From Peromyscus leucopus (Eukaryota > Chordata > Mammalia > Rodentia > Cricetidae), in NCBI RefSeq assembly GCF_004664715.2, contig NC_051083.1:115640534-115704533 (forward strand): 64,000 bases of DNA. Reading direction: 5' to 3'. The stretch's first letter is position 1; each line of letters opens with the position of its first letter. Positions 12,160 to 23,889 of this stretch are shown piece by piece. A program made the position numbers and the translations under genes. The notes under the pieces are model-generated. The model made no database searches. It worked only from the letters and a program-made list of their open reading frames with translations, and was not told where the DNA came from.

Positions 12160-12305
12160 TTTTTCTTTCTTTCTTTCTATTTATTTTATAAAGAGTCTCC
12201 CTTTATATCCAGGCCTACCTGGAACCTACCCCATAGTATATACTCTGTCTGAGTCCAACATGTAACTCATGACCCTCCTTGTTTTAGCCTTCTGAGTTCT
12301 GGCAA
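12160..12305 (-). mobile_element. Old B1-related fragment
   Basis: 'agagtctccctttatatcca' and 'ccttctgagttctggcaatc' fit a diverged minus-strand B1. The inverted copy is at about 53,185-53,330. Confidence 0.45.
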
Positions 12306-12782
12306 TCCACCTCAGCAAAAGGTTTCATTTCCCAGAAATTAAATGTGTTCCATGCTTTAGCCAGATGGATTTTAAAAATTCATCTGTGCATTTCTGCCCA
12401 GCAGTTTATGTTTCATACTATGCTGTTGTCAAAAAATGAGAGACACTCCACATAAAGAGGGAAAAGAATGGATTGAGAATTCTGAATTCAGTGGCTAGAA
12501 GAAGGAATCTGTACTAACAGGCCTTGCCGTATTCTCTGTTACTACAGATATGTTTGCAAGTGATCCTTTTTCTAGACTTAGAAATACTCCTTACATAGTA
12601 ATCCTTACAATGATAATAGGTATATAATAATATTTACAATTATAATAATCCTTGCAGTTGGCTTTAACATAGGCTAATATACTTCGTTGATACATTTCAA
12701 TATCAGTGAACACTTACTGTCAAAAACAGCAGAAACAGAACTCTTCAATACCATTAAACTATCTTCTATGCCTTCCTTAAAA

Positions 12783-13018
12783 GGTTTTTTTTTTTTATTT
12801 TATTTTAAGAGAGTTTCTCAGCCCAGGCTAACTTAACCCCCTACACCACTTCCATGTAGCCTAGCATGACCTGAAACTTCAGATGTTCCTGCCAGCACCT
12901 TCTAGTGCTCTAACTGCAGGCTGCCTCCACTGTTGATGGAGTGCCTAGGATCAAACACAAGGTCTCATACATGTTAGGCTAGTACTCTACCCATTAACTT
13001 TAACACCTAGCCTCAAGG
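12783..13018 (-). mobile_element. Old B1/ID composite SINE
   Basis: A T run, then 'cagcccaggctaacttaacc' and 'cttctagtgctctaactgc' (B1-like), then 'atcaaacacaaggtctcata' and 'gctagtactctacccattaa' (ID-like). The related composite is at 24.9-25.13 and 42.44-42.66 kb. Confidence 0.5.
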
Positions 13019-13424
13019 TTTGACTTTCATTATTTGGAAAAATCTGTTGCCCCTTTTAAAAAATACACTTGTACACAGATGCGTAAAACAAAGCAGTTTT
13101 TGTTAAAGGGCAACACTAAAATTGAAGGATCATAGTAAAATAAGCACTCATCAGGTCTCAAGATATCTACTTCTATTTCCTTTGATGCAGTCATGACAAA
13201 GAATAAGATTTGTATAGAAAACAACACCAGACTATTCAATCAGGACATGTCACTGCTTCAATAATTGTAACACCTGGAAAATAGTAACATACAGATACTC
13301 TCAGGGTCTTAAAACAAAGCAAGGAAGCCCAAGATGTGTGCCAGACCTCTTCCAGGTCTGTTCAGATAGGCCTTGCCCTAAGAATAGGCTGGAACCTGGA
13401 ATGGTGCTGTCAGTATTGAAACTA

Positions 13425-13610
13425 CTTATTCATGGGGGCAGTAGAGGCCTACCTAGGTGTGCATAAACCATCTCTGAGGGTTCTTCTTCTACCCTTCTGT
13501 GTGAAAGAAATGGCAGACAAGGACAAAGGCACCAGGAAATATGGCTGTTTGCATTTTGCCCAACTTGAAGGGCCAAGCTTACCTTACTGTGAACTTGTGC
13601 TCTGGATTTT
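13425..13610 (+). repeat. Class 3 module, copy 1 (CTCF-like, plus strand)
   Basis: 'catgggggcagtagagg' is followed by 'cttctacccttctgtgtgaa' and 'ggctgtttgcattttgccc', the same order as the 20.5, 25.9 and 43.4 kb copies. The core match is weaker (about 11 of 16), but the GGGGGCAGTAG centre is good. This copy lies in the ~1 kb that is absent from the inverted relative at 52.8 kb. Confidence 0.5.
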
Positions 13611-14071
13611 TAGTTGTATGTGAACACAATCCTTGGCCCAATCCAACATTGCCCACTATGCGTCTTTTCTCAGAAGTTGAATTTCTCCCTCCTAGTACTA
13701 CATGGGTTTATTTCCTTCCACTGAGCATTTCAAGCTCATCAAATTCTTGGATCTTGCAAGACGGGTGGATCTTGTCTGAAATGAAGTGTGAAGTTTGGGT
13801 CCTGAAAGATCAGATGCAGTTACCAGTCAGCATATAACCATATTTCATACTCTGAGTTGAATACTGGCAACTCTTTTTCAAAAGATCTAAGAGGCAGAGA
13901 CAGGTCACATCAGTCACTACTTTATAACCTGAGGTCCCTGCATATGGAATGAATTTCCACTAGGAGATAGAGAACTCATTCATCCTTCAGTTCTCCATTT
14001 AAAATGGAAAACAGCAACAAAACATATTTCTTCTATGAAGTATTTTTCTACTTTTTATTATCTTCTCATGC

Positions 14072-14118
14072 GTATGTGTGTGTCTGTGTGTGTGTGTGTT
14101 TGTATTTGTGTGTGTGCA
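14072..14118. repeat. (TG)n microsatellite, interrupted
   Basis: TG repeats with TC and TATT interruptions; not at the unit-associated position. Confidence 0.85.
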
Positions 14119-14980
14119 CATTAGTTTATCCCTTAAGTATCAGACCCGCCCAGTGTTTAAGAAATACTAAGTTCTCTTTAACAGCCTGTTAAACAACTGA
14201 TATTCTTTTGGATGGTTATCTTTGTTTTAAATAGACATATGTTGCTTTTATATAAGGTTCTCTGAACATGACCTAGAAATTAAGGTGTGTGCTGTAGTTT
14301 GTAAAAACATCAGGTGTCTATTGTAGCAAAATTGAAGTGAGTTTTTTCACACCCTACTATATTCAAATATTTACTATCTCCTTCCCTCTTGAAAGTTAAT
14401 ATACATTTATCTATTTACTTTTTGCATGTGAACACATGTACTTGTCAGAGGACAGTGTATAGGAATCTGCTCTTTTCTTCTACTATTTGATTTCCAGGTT
14501 CAGGATTCATGTACTCAGGCTGGGAAGCAAGTGCCTCTACGATCTTAACAGTCCCAGTATCTGTTTTTACAAAGATAAACACAGATACATGACACCAACT
14601 ATCCTATATGATATATAACATAGTTTATAAACAACTACACATGCATGAAAATAACTTAATGTAAATGCTTTCTTTCAATGTAATTAAGTACAAATTGAAG
14701 ACAGTGGATAGTATGAATCTCTGTATTTCATACTTTCCATGTACATAAAGATGTGTATATGTATTATAAGATACTTACTATATATTTAATTATTATAGTA
14801 TAAGGTATTTAAGATGTACTTAAGATAATCTATAAGATATATATATCCTTATAAAAGTTTTCATTCATGGGTATATCCAAGGTTCAATTTTTTTTTATTT
14901 ATTATACTGAAGAATTTCATATAATTCTTAGACATTCTATAGGATAATTCCTAGATACTCTCTGACTTGATAATATTGGT
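14119..14980. other. No recognised feature
   Basis: AT-rich sequence with TATA-type low-complexity stretches near 14,750-14,850. Nothing else recognised. Confidence 0.45.
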
Positions 14981-14984
14981 GGCT

Positions 14985-15085
14985 GAGGGATGGTAGTACA
15001 GCACAATGGCATGTGTGATATGCTGGGAATGAAACCCAGCCGTTCCTACATGGTAGGCAAGCAATCTACTAACTAAGCTACAAAA
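14985..15085 (+). mobile_element. Old ID-like SINE
   Basis: 'ctgagggatggtagtacagc', 'aatgaaacccagccgttcct' and 'ctactaactaagctac' resemble a diverged ID/tRNA-derived element. Confidence 0.45.
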
Positions 15086-15204
15086 GCAGAACCAATGGAT
15101 GCTGAATTCCTTTTAAATTTCCATGTATCAATGCTTGACCTCTAGGAATGTACGTGAACCACATGAGTGTTTTTATTCCTATAAATCAAAAGAGGGAATC
15201 TGAT

Positions 15205-15322
15205 GCCATGGAATGGGAGTTACAGGTGGATGTGAGTCACCATGTGGGTGCTGGGTCTTAATCCTAAATCCTCTATGTGATCAACAAGTGCTCTTAATCA
15301 CTGGGCCATCTAATCAGACCCT
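15205..15322 (-). mobile_element. B2/B3 SINE fragment
   Basis: 'gtgggtgctgggtcttaatc' and 'ttaatcactgggccatctaa' are the degraded 3'-to-5' parts of a minus-strand B2/B3. Confidence 0.6.
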
Positions 15323-15327
15323 CAAAG

Positions 15328-15408
15328 CTGATACTCACAGAGATCCGCCTGCCTCTGCCTCCTGAGTGCTGGGATTAAAGGCGTGTACCACCACAGCCAG
15401 GCTCGGAT
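15328..15408 (-). mobile_element. B1 SINE, truncated
   Basis: 'cacagagatccgcctgcctc' and 'gtgctgggattaaaggcgtg' in minus orientation; the 3' half is absent. Confidence 0.82.
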
Positions 15409-15797
15409 ATTTCTTACATATTAGAAATTAGGAATTATCAGTTGCATAGCCTACACAGGAATTGTCTCCCTGCCCCCGGCAAGGGCATAGAACCCAAGCC
15501 TTGTACCCATTAGCTACAGACATTGCCCTGCACATGCTAACTTCATGTTACTTAACATCGAAATCTCATAGTCATCTTTACTGTATATAAATCACAGGAA
15601 ATAAAGAGTACCATAATTTAAATAACACTAGGTGCCTGTACAAAGTATAACAAGAGATATAAAAAAGAAATTGATAAATATGCTACATAACAGAAGGTGA
15701 CAAGTTTCATGACCTTTGCTAGAGTTAGGTCTCAGGTTGACTTCATCTAAAAAACAAGTCCAAATACTTTTCAAACTACTAAAAGCTGGGCAACATT

Positions 15798-16222
15798 CAG
15801 GGCAGCCATCTTCTTTTAGGCCTTTATCTCTTGGTGGAATTTTTTTTAGACAGGAGGGGCGGGAGACAAGCACTCACAACATGACTCCTGGAGCTCTACT
15901 GCCATCCTGAGGTTGCAGTTTCAAAAGTCACAGCACCACTGAGCTTCCTTCCCATGATTCTTGGCCATCGCCATCACGGGAAGATAGCGATTACAGAAAC
16001 TACAACTGTGGATGCTTGCTTGGGTTTCCTGTGTCTTCCCAGACGCAAATACAAACATGGACTGTACAGCTTTCTCATCAGAACATGGAGAGTAAGGCGC
16101 CTTCCTGCCCTAGGACACCAGCTACTAGATTCATATTGCAAGCTGAACAGCACAAAACCCCGCCCCTTCACTTCCTCTTCCTGGACCTCAGCACAGCTGT
16201 GCACTGGTCTCTCCATCAATAG
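15798..16222 (+). repeat. R0-like element, copy 4 (mosaic subtype)
   Basis: The 5' half has the GC-box form and the 3' half the b-subtype ending, so the copy looks mosaic. Its middle reads 'tttcctgtgtcttcccagac', a variant shared only with the inverted copy at 55,620-56,040. That makes the two close relatives across about 40 kb. The CTCF-like site is at about 15,896-15,913. Confidence 0.7.
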
Positions 16223-16843
16223 GGTGCTTTCTCATCAAAGGTGGATAATGAGGCGCCCAGAGAGGACCAACAGTTGCCTGCACATGGTGACACCATAAAT
16301 CTGGACAGGCCTCCATCCTGGACAGAACCAGAAGACCAGTCACTCCCTAGTGCAGTCTTGGGGCGCTTGGGTCCTGCTGCTCGGCCTGAAACAAGAGTTA
16401 GCAGGCTTTCCTCTGCTCTTACTGCACTAGGAGTCTTGTGTCCTTCATGGACTCTGACCTTAGAGAAAAATTTTCACAGATACTTTTTCCATATTTTACT
16501 CACCTACATGAAAAAACTTCATAGACATTTTCTGAAATTTTTACTCATACTTTCTGCTTTCATTTTAATACTTAAAAAATTTTTTCTTACAATGGTTGTG
16601 ATAATTTTCTTTGGCCCCCATCTCTTCTCTCTCCGTCTATCTCTCTCCCTCTCTCCCCGTCCTCTTTCAATGGGAAGATTCTCCCAGAATTTCCACACCG
16701 ACCTAAAACTGATACATATCCTACACCATCTCTCAGACTAGCAGCCTAATCAGTGCACTTCCTGGCCTCTCCTAGCTGGAGGATAGAGTCCTCCTGTCCT
16801 GGTCCTTGTCTGTTTTTAAGGTCCTGTTTGTCTGCACACATTT

Positions 16844-16847
<4 letters not shown>

Positions 16848-16895
<48 letters not shown>

Positions 16896-16902
16896 TGTGT
16901 GT
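16848..16902. repeat. (TG)n microsatellite
   Basis: About 55 bp, unit-associated; one TC interruption near the right end. Confidence 0.95.
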
Positions 16903-17291
16903 TTGGGGGTGGGGCTGACACCACATCCTAAGGTGGATCAGAGGACAAGTGCAGCACTGAGGCCACTCCTTCCATTGTTTGCATCCTAGAGATCCAACTC
17001 AGGACTTCAGGCTAGCCTGCTCTAAGATCTCTAGCAGGCCCACTGTCTAATACTTGGGAAGGCTTGAGACATCTTCAAAACAAACTGAAATCATGTGCAG
17101 TGGGAGCACTTTGCCTATCCAGCAAGAGGCTCTAAGTACTTCCCCATCACAGCAACCAAAGGAAGCATCTGAACTGACACAGAGAACTCAGCCACTTGTA
17201 AACTTTGTCATAACTCTGATAGCAGGTCTTTATTGTGTGAAAATTAAGACAAATAAACACTGACAGACTTTTAATTAATCCTTAAGATCTG

Positions 17292-17466
17292 GAATGGAGC
17301 AAGGTGGTTGTCCTGCACACCTTTAATCCCAGCACTCAGGAGGCAGTGCCAGGTAGATCTCTGAGTTCAAGGCCAGCCTGGTCTACAGAGTGAGATCCAG
17401 GACAGGCACCAAAAACTACACAGAGAAACTCTGTCTCGGGGGAAAGAAAAAAAAAAAAAAAAAATC
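17292..17466 (+). mobile_element. B1 SINE
   Basis: 'cacctttaatcccagcactc', 'ggccagcctggtctacagag' and a long A tail. Absent from the paralogous positions at 10.75, 34.86 and 39.11 kb. Confidence 0.9.
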
Positions 17467-17565
17467 GAATGGCTGAAAATTATCAGTTAAAGAAAAGAAA
17501 ATGAAAATATCCCTCAGTCATAACCATTGCCATTCATGTGTTAACTTCATGTTATTTGCCATCTA

Positions 17566-17742
17566 AATTTCTTTTTTTTTTGTTGTTGTTTTGTTTTTTC
17601 GAGACAGGGTTTCTCTGTGTAGCTTTGTGCCTGTCCTGGCTCTCACTCTGTAGACCAGGTTGGCCTCAAACTCACAAAGATCCACCTGCCGCTGACTACC
17701 GAGTACTGGGATTAAAGGCGTGCACCAGCAATACCTAGCGCC
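17566..17742 (-). mobile_element. B1 SINE
   Basis: 'tcgagacagggtttctctgt' and 'gtactgggattaaaggcgtg' with a T run at the left. It interrupts 'tgccatctaaatttc / gccttccaaatctcac', which is continuous as 'tgccttctaaatctc' in other units. Confidence 0.9.
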
Positions 17743-17979
17743 TTCCAAATCTCACAGCACATACTTGCTGTGTAAAATTTACAAAAATTAAAAGTTCCAA
17801 AATTTTAAATAACATTAGACAGCTGGACAGAGTGAAAATGAACAAAAAGGGAAATGTCCACTAAAACAGAAGGAAAAGAGTCCTATGACATTGGCTACAG
17901 TTAGGCCTCAGGTTGGTATCACGTACAAAATGAGACAAAAAGTAAAATACTTTATAAATACTCAAAGCTGGACAAAACT

Positions 17980-18560
17980 TAGGGCAGCCACCATCTCTGG
18001 TGGATTCCTCTCTAGGTGGTGTTTTTTTCAGAGCGGAAGGGCGGGAGACAAGTACTCACAAGTTCTCTCTTGGACCTCTACTGCCCTCATGAGGATGGAG
18101 TTTCAAAAGTCACAGTGCCACTGAGCATCCTTCCCATGATTCCTTGCCATGGCGGAAGATGGTGATTCCTGCCAACTACAACTGTGGGTACTTGCTTGGG
18201 CTTTCTGTGTCTTCTCAGGCCCAAATTGAAACAAGGACTATAGATCTATCTCATCAGAACCTGGAGAGGGAGGCGCCTTCCTGACGTAGGACACCAGCTA
18301 GTAAATTCATCTGAGCAGTGCCAAATCCCGCCCCTCACTTCCTGTCCCTGAACTCAGCACAGCTGTGCTCTGGTACCTGGTCTCTCAGTCAGTAGGGTGA
18401 TTTCTTGTCAGAACATGGAGAGTGAGGTGACCAGAGTGGAGCAACAGCTGCCTGCACCTAGTGACCCTGCCTTTCTGGACTTATCCTGACGCCCTAACAG
18501 AAACATGGACTGTAGAGCTTTCTCATCAGAACCTAAGTAATGATGTGCCCAGAGTTGACC
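17980..18560 (+). repeat. R0-like element, copy 5, with duplicated 3' segment
   Basis: The CTCF-like site reads ctactgccctcatgagg (about 18,079-18,095). After the normal end near 18,385, parts of the R0 body recur: 'ttctcatcagaacctaag' follows 'tcttgtcagaacatgg', and a second 'acatggactgtagagc' stretch appears. This suggests a partial internal duplication or a nested older copy. Confidence 0.6.
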
Positions 18561-18839
18561 AAACACCACAACTTGTGGATGGAGATTACACATACCTATA
18601 ATCATGGGCAACCTTACCTTATCCTCAGGTCCCAAACAGGGTTTTCTCATTAGAATTTAGAGTGAGACTCTTTGCCTTGGGATTGATTGATATTCTAAGC
18701 TAAGCACTGTAAAACGCTGCTCCTCTGCTTCCTGTTCCTGGGCCCTAAGTCAACAGAGTTTCCATTTAGACTCTTGAATAGCTCAAGACTGTCTAGAAAA
18801 ATAACTCCATACTGTCTAGAAAAAGGGGGTTGGGGAGGT

Positions 18840-19230
18840 CAAGGTTGGACATTTAAGAATCCCCCAGACCCTCACATTCTTCAAAATGTCCAGACCAGCA
18901 TTATAAAAGCAGTCTGTGCCTAGGTATGTATGTAATATTTTGTATAAAGAAAAGAAAAAAAGGTTAGGACTCCAAGTATGGACATTTTATAACTCCCCAA
19001 CCACAGCCTTCCTTAAAACTTGTAAGGCCAGCATGGAGGAAGAGACCTGTGTTCAGGTATATATGAAATATTGTCTGTATGATGGCAGTGTTGCTCTAGA
19101 GGAGACAAAGTATGAAGCCCTCAACTCTCTGCCCCACCCTTCACATCAGGTGGAGAATGCAGTAATGGTGGCAGCCTTAGCTTTCTTCAAAGTGGGGAAG
19201 AGTGATGCACTCCTACAGTTTCCTTCCCGT
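18840..19230 (+). repeat. Class 2 module, copy 2 (diverged)
   Basis: The core is tgtatgatggcagtgttg (about 19,077-19,094). The downstream pyrimidine block is disrupted, and the flank differs strongly from other copies, so this is an older copy. It precedes the diverged RRD module at 19.4 kb. Confidence 0.5.
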
Positions 19231-19329
19231 TCCCATTCACTGTTAAATCTAGTGCATCTCAATGAGATGGGACTGCAAAGACAAGAGACCAAAATCCAAA
19301 TAATGCAAAAAGAACAAGAATGAAAAGTG

Positions 19330-19710
19330 AGATCCGAAGCACCCACCTTCCTCAGATTCTTCTCTTTTGATGAAGTAAGTCAGCATCTAGTCATTGATGA
19401 CATCCTGCACTTCTGCCCTTCTTCACCCAGCAACATATAACATCTAGTGCCTTCTCCTGGTATCTGATTGTCTTGTAGTCTCAGGATCCAGATCTAGAAA
19501 GAATAAAAACGCTATATGGTTATCTGTGTGTCCGGTTTAGAGCAAATCTAGGCACCCTCAGCCATATTCACTTGTTCCTTGGACATTATACATGATATCC
19601 CAATGGATGTAATAGGCCTTCATTATACAGTGGGATGTTGACTACCATCCTTTGAAGGGAATATGAGTAATTCTGAATTCTGAATAATCACAATTCTATT
19701 TCGAGTGACA
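19330..19710 (+). repeat. RRD-like module 3 (diverged)
   Basis: The 3' site gcccttcttcacccag ends at 19,430, and 'gccttctcctggtatctgat' and 'gtcttgtagtc' are recognisable. The 80-nt donor is lost (gatctagaaagaat), and so is the distal one ('ccatcctttgaagg'). It may be a decayed exon. Confidence 0.52.
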
Positions 19711-19944
19711 AATATATTGTACTGCCTATAAATTCCAATCAGATCAATAACAGTCTCTTAGTTACTGTTCTGTTGCTGAGGAGAGCCAGAAGGAAGCATT
19801 TAACTGGAGGCTTGTTTAAGATTTCAAAGGGTAAATCCAGGACCACCATGGCGGGAAGCATGGTAACAGCAGGCACATTGCTAGCACAGTAGCTAAGAGC
19901 AAGTTCTCTAACAATTACATCCACTGTATGGCCTCAAGATTACA

Positions 19945-20088
19945 TCCCCCACCCCCACCCCAGACAGGGTTTCTCTATGTAGCTCTGACTGTCCTGGAAT
20001 GTGTTCTGTAGACTAGGTTGGCTTCAAAATTCACAGACATCTTCCTGAGATTAAAGGCCTGTGCCACCACTGCCTGGCCTACACTTTC
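19945..20088 (-). mobile_element. B1 SINE, diverged
   Basis: 'agacagggtttctctatgta' and 'gattaaaggcctgtgccacc'. Confidence 0.82.
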
Positions 20089-20454
20089 GTTATCTGTTGA
20101 AATGATTATTTAAAATATTTTTTTGTACATGGATTCAGAAAATAAGTTGTTTTTAAAGAAAGAATATAGAGATTCGGTGATCATATCAAAATACACAATC
20201 TTAAGGCATCTACTACTTTTCATTTTGATACAGTCAGGACCAATTAAAAGATTCTGATGGAAAACAGCACAAGAGTATTCTAACAGTAACCAATCCATTA
20301 ATTATAATTATAATATACCTAGAGTGTATGAGCATACAGGTTCTAGGGTCTTAGAGGAATTCAAAGAAGTCCAATATGTATCACCAGCTTCTCCATGCCT
20401 TTATAGACCTTACTTTGAGGGCAGGAAGCTAGAATGGTGCTAGCTGTGTTGAAA

Positions 20455-20690
20455 CTGTTTCCTGGTGGTGGCAGTATTGTTCTACATGCTTATGAAAGCG
20501 CCATTTTGAGACGTTTTCCCCCTGCCCTTCTTGTTTGAAAAAACAACAACAACAATTTGTCTGCCTTGTATTTTGCCCAACTGAAAGGGATAAACTCACA
20601 GTGCCTTGCTTTTGGTCTAGTGTTCTCTATGAAACCAAGTTCACAGTGTCTTGCTTTTGGTCTAGTGGTCTCTGTGAAACCAAACTGTAG
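20455..20690 (+). repeat. Class 3 module, copy 2
   Basis: The core is cctggtggtggcagtatt (about 20,461-20,478), followed by 'aaagcgccattttg', 'ccccctgcccttcttgtttg' and 'ttttgcccaactgaaaggg'. The segment 'cacagtgccttgcttttggt' occurs twice within 70 bp (20,597 and 20,641), a small internal tandem duplication. Confidence 0.55.
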
Positions 20691-20897
20691 GCTCACCTAC
20701 CACCTCCATGGTTACTATTTTCTTATATGCTAAATCATCCCCTCCATGTTATTTATTACCAAGCATTTCAAATCACATTGAACTCTCTACTCTATCCAGT
20801 TAGGCAGATTGTCTGTGAAATGAAGAGCCTCCAATTGACTACATACCTGGCTGTCCTCATCTTCTACCCCATAGTGCACCTCTACTTTTATTACTTT

Positions 20898-21005
20898 TTT
20901 TTTTTTTTTTTGGTTTTGCGAGACAGGGTTTCTCTGTGTAGCTTTGCGCCTTGCCATTCCTGGGACTCACTTGGTAGCCCAGGCTGGACTTGAACTCACA
21001 GAGAT
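20898..21005 (-). mobile_element. B1 SINE, truncated
   Basis: 'gcgagacagggtttctctgt' and 'tgaactcacagagatc'; the 5' half is missing. Confidence 0.85.
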
Positions 21006-21054
21006 CATAAACTTATTACACATTCTGAAGGATTTTTCTTAGATATTTCCTGAC

Positions 21055-21100
21055 AGCACTAGGTGGTGGTGATCCATGCCTTTAATCCCAGCATTTTAAT
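21055..21100 (+). mobile_element. B1 SINE head fragment
   Basis: 'taggtggtggtgatccatgc' and 'ctttaatcccagca' only. Confidence 0.6.
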
Positions 21101-21949
21101 GAAATTAAAATAAAATCAGCCATATACTATAGCAAAGTCTAGGTAACTATTATTTGAAAAAAAATTAATGTTAGAATTATACATACTATGACACCTATGA
21201 AGAAATCACAAGTTATAGGAGTATATATGGTTTATTAAGATATAACTCGTGAATGCATCATATGAGTGTGCTTTACAGAGCACTAGATATGGGGTTTTAC
21301 AGGCTGATTTTTCTCTAAGACACTGTGGAATCTCATGTCAAATGGCAACATGAAATCACAGAAATACATTAGTTTTCAGTGAATCCTCTTTCCCTGCAGA
21401 AAAAATTCACAAACACAGAAAACATTCACTAAAAGAGAATAATAAAATTATTATAACAAAATAATTAGCTCTCATTAGTCTGATGAATTCTTACCCACAA
21501 TTCCATTCCAATAATATTAAAAGTAAGATTTACTGCCACGATATTTCTTAAAATATTAGAGATTGGGAAATTCTGTGTTGCATAATCTACAAATGAGTTA
21601 GTTTCCCATCCCTAAAAGTGCACATCAAACTCAGGGCCTAGAGCATGTAACCCAAACATTATACCCCTTAGATATAGCCATTGACCTGCATTTGTAACTT
21701 CATATTTATTTGCTGCTAAATCTCATAGCACAACTTGCTTGTGTAAAAATTACAAAATTAATGGTAACAAAATTTTAAATAAAACTAGGTAGCTGGACAA
21801 AATGAAAACCAGGAAAATGGTAAATATCCTCCATAATGGAAGGAGAAGAATTCAAAGAACTCTGTTAAATTTAGGTCTCAGTTTGGCTAAATGTAGAAAA
21901 AAGACACACACAAAACCACTTTTCAAAGTACTCAGAGATAGGCAAAACT

Positions 21950-22370
21950 CAAGGCAGCCATCTTCTCTGGTGCCTTTATCTCTGGGTTGCGTTTTTTTTC
22001 AGACAGGAGGGGCGGGAGACAAGCACTCACAAGATCCTAAGTGGACCTCTACTGCCATCAAGAGGATGGAGTTCCAAAAGTCACAGCAACACTGAGCTTC
22101 CTTCCCATGATTCTTAGCCATGGCGGAAGATGGCGATTCCAGACAACCACAACTGTGGGGGCCTAGTGGGCTTCCTTGACTTCTCCTCAGGCCCCAACAT
22201 AAACGTGCACCTTAGAAATTTCTCATCAGAACCCGGAGAGTGAGGCGCCTTACCGCCCTAGGACAACAGCCAGTTGATTCATACTGCAAGCTGAGCAAGG
22301 CAAAACCCCGCCCCTCCACTTCCTCTTCCTGGACCTCAGCACAGCCTTGCACTAGTAACTGGGCCCTCAG
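21950..22370 (+). repeat. R0-like element, copy 6
   Basis: Both YY1-type motifs, both GC boxes and the CTCF-like site (ctactgccatcaagagg, about 22,049-22,065) are intact. On the opposite strand the site matches about 14 of 16 positions of the core CCASYAGRKGGCRSYR by eye. It marks the approximate left edge of the first copy of the large direct duplication; its partner is at 39,458-39,870. Confidence 0.72.
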
Positions 22371-22404
22371 TCAACAGGGTCTACATTAAGACTCTGAAGG
22401 GTAG

Positions 22405-22730
22405 GGTCCCATGATTCAAGTCTACTACAGAAAACACAAATAGAAAATGGAAGGAGGCCAAGCTCAGCTATTTATGAATTACGCTAATCCTCATCTTCAA
22501 AAACACAGAGGAAGAAGCAGTGTGTGCATGAGCGAGGATGTACAAAACATTTTCCGCATGATGGCAGTGTTGATCCACAGCAAAGAAGGCACCAGGCACA
22601 TGCCTCTCTGCTCCCGCCTTTCCAATCTGAAAAAAACTACAGTGCAGAGGAGGCAGAGTCCAGCAACTCTGGCAGCCCTGCCTTCTTCCTGCAAAGGGAG
22701 GAAAAGTGATCTACTGAGAGCTAGTTTCCA
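22405..22730 (+). repeat. Class 2 module, copy 3
   Basis: The core is ccgcatgatggcagtg (about 22,555-22,570), followed by 'ctcccgcctttcc'. About 20 bp are missing upstream ('cttcaaaaacacagaggaag') compared with copies that read 'aaaaccggctcaaagcag'. Confidence 0.65.
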
Positions 22731-22879
22731 CTTCCATTTTAATTGTATGTCAAAGCCACAGCCAGTGGATCTGTACCTTCATCGGAATCCACCATCAAAA
22801 GAGAAAAGACAAAACTCCAAAGAATGGAAGAAGGAAAGTACATGGAATTTATGATCTAGGCCAGCAGGAAAGAAAGGGA

Positions 22880-23250
22880 GATCTGAGGTACCCACCCACC
22901 TTCCTCAGGCATCATCTATTCTGAAGAAGTCACTGTCCAGTCAATGATCAAGCCTTGACTTTCTTCTTCTCCCAGCAGAATTCTACTTCCAGTGCTTACT
23001 CCTGGTGGATAACTGTCTTGTGGTCTTGAGGTGAAATCTTAGGTTTCAGTTCTAGGTAGAAGAAGAAAATGCTGCCAATCAATCAAATCTAGAAACCAGG
23101 TACCCTGCTTCTCTGCCAGATCCACTTCACATTTCCCCTAGGCACCATAACCAGCAGGACCTGGGTGTCCATCTGGAGGTTGACTACCTGCCTGTAGTGA
23201 CCTAGCTAGGTCTCAAGATGTAATGCTCCATTGTACTTGGAGTGAAACAA
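22880..23250 (+). repeat. RRD-like module 4
   Basis: The acceptor tttcttcttctcccag ends at 22,975; donor GT at 23,056. Part of the distal block ('cacgtgaggacctaggcagc') is missing. Confidence 0.6.
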
Positions 23251-23419
23251 ATACTGAAAGTATTATAAATTCCAATTAGATAGATAGATCTCAGAATTTT
23301 GTCTTTGTCCTGTAAATAAAACTAAATATTCAATAAATTTGCATTTAAATTGGACTATGTTATATATAGTCCTGTACTTGTTACTGGTCCTTCCATCAAA
23401 TGGGTATACATTAAGACTC

Positions 23420-23780
23420 TGAAAGGTTCCATGATTCCAGTCCCTGTATAAAGGGGGTAAAAAAAAATGGTAGGAGACCAGGCTTGTGTAAGAATCCCTG
23501 TGGACCATCACCCTCAAATGATCATAAGCAGTACGGAGGAAACAATGTATGCACAGGTATTTATGAAACTGTTTCGCACGAGGGCAGTGTTGCCCCAGAT
23601 GAACCAAGAAACCTTAGTACAGCTCTCTGCTCCTGCCTTTCCAATATGAAAAAACAAAACAAACAAACAAACAAAAACCAACAGCACAAAGGAGGAGTCC
23701 AGGAATTAAGGCAACCCTGCCTTCTTCAGGCAAAGGGAGGAAAAGTGTTCCACTCTTAGAATTTAGCTTCTATCACCATT
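23420..23780 (+). repeat. Class 2 module, copy 4 (variant subtype)
   Basis: The variant core is tcgcacgagggcagtgttg (about 23,575-23,593), with GGG where others have ATG. It is followed by 'gctcctgcctttcc' and an A/C-rich 'aaacaaacaaacaaac' expansion. It forms a second class 2 + RRD pair directly after the first; the same doubling is seen at 40.9-41.8 kb. Confidence 0.62.
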
Positions 23781-23889
23781 TTATATTGATGTCACATCTA
23801 GTGGATAAGGACCTACACCAGAACTCCAGCACCAAAGGACAGAAGAAAAAAATAAATTAATAAAGCAAACAAGAAGAGAAAAATGAAAG

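Noticed and set aside
16241..16741. 166-codon open frame, with near-identical frames at 38,052-38,465 and, reversed, 55,248-55,607
   Set aside because: Shared protein-like text reflects recent DNA duplication of the R0-b to (TG)n segment. The copies end at different stops, and the C-terminus is low-complexity or T-rich sequence.
22447..22854. Repeated open frames in class 2 modules (also at 31.8, 35.8, 40.1 and 49.5 kb)
   Set aside because: Indels between copies shift the frame freely, so there is no coding constraint; a byproduct of the noncoding module.
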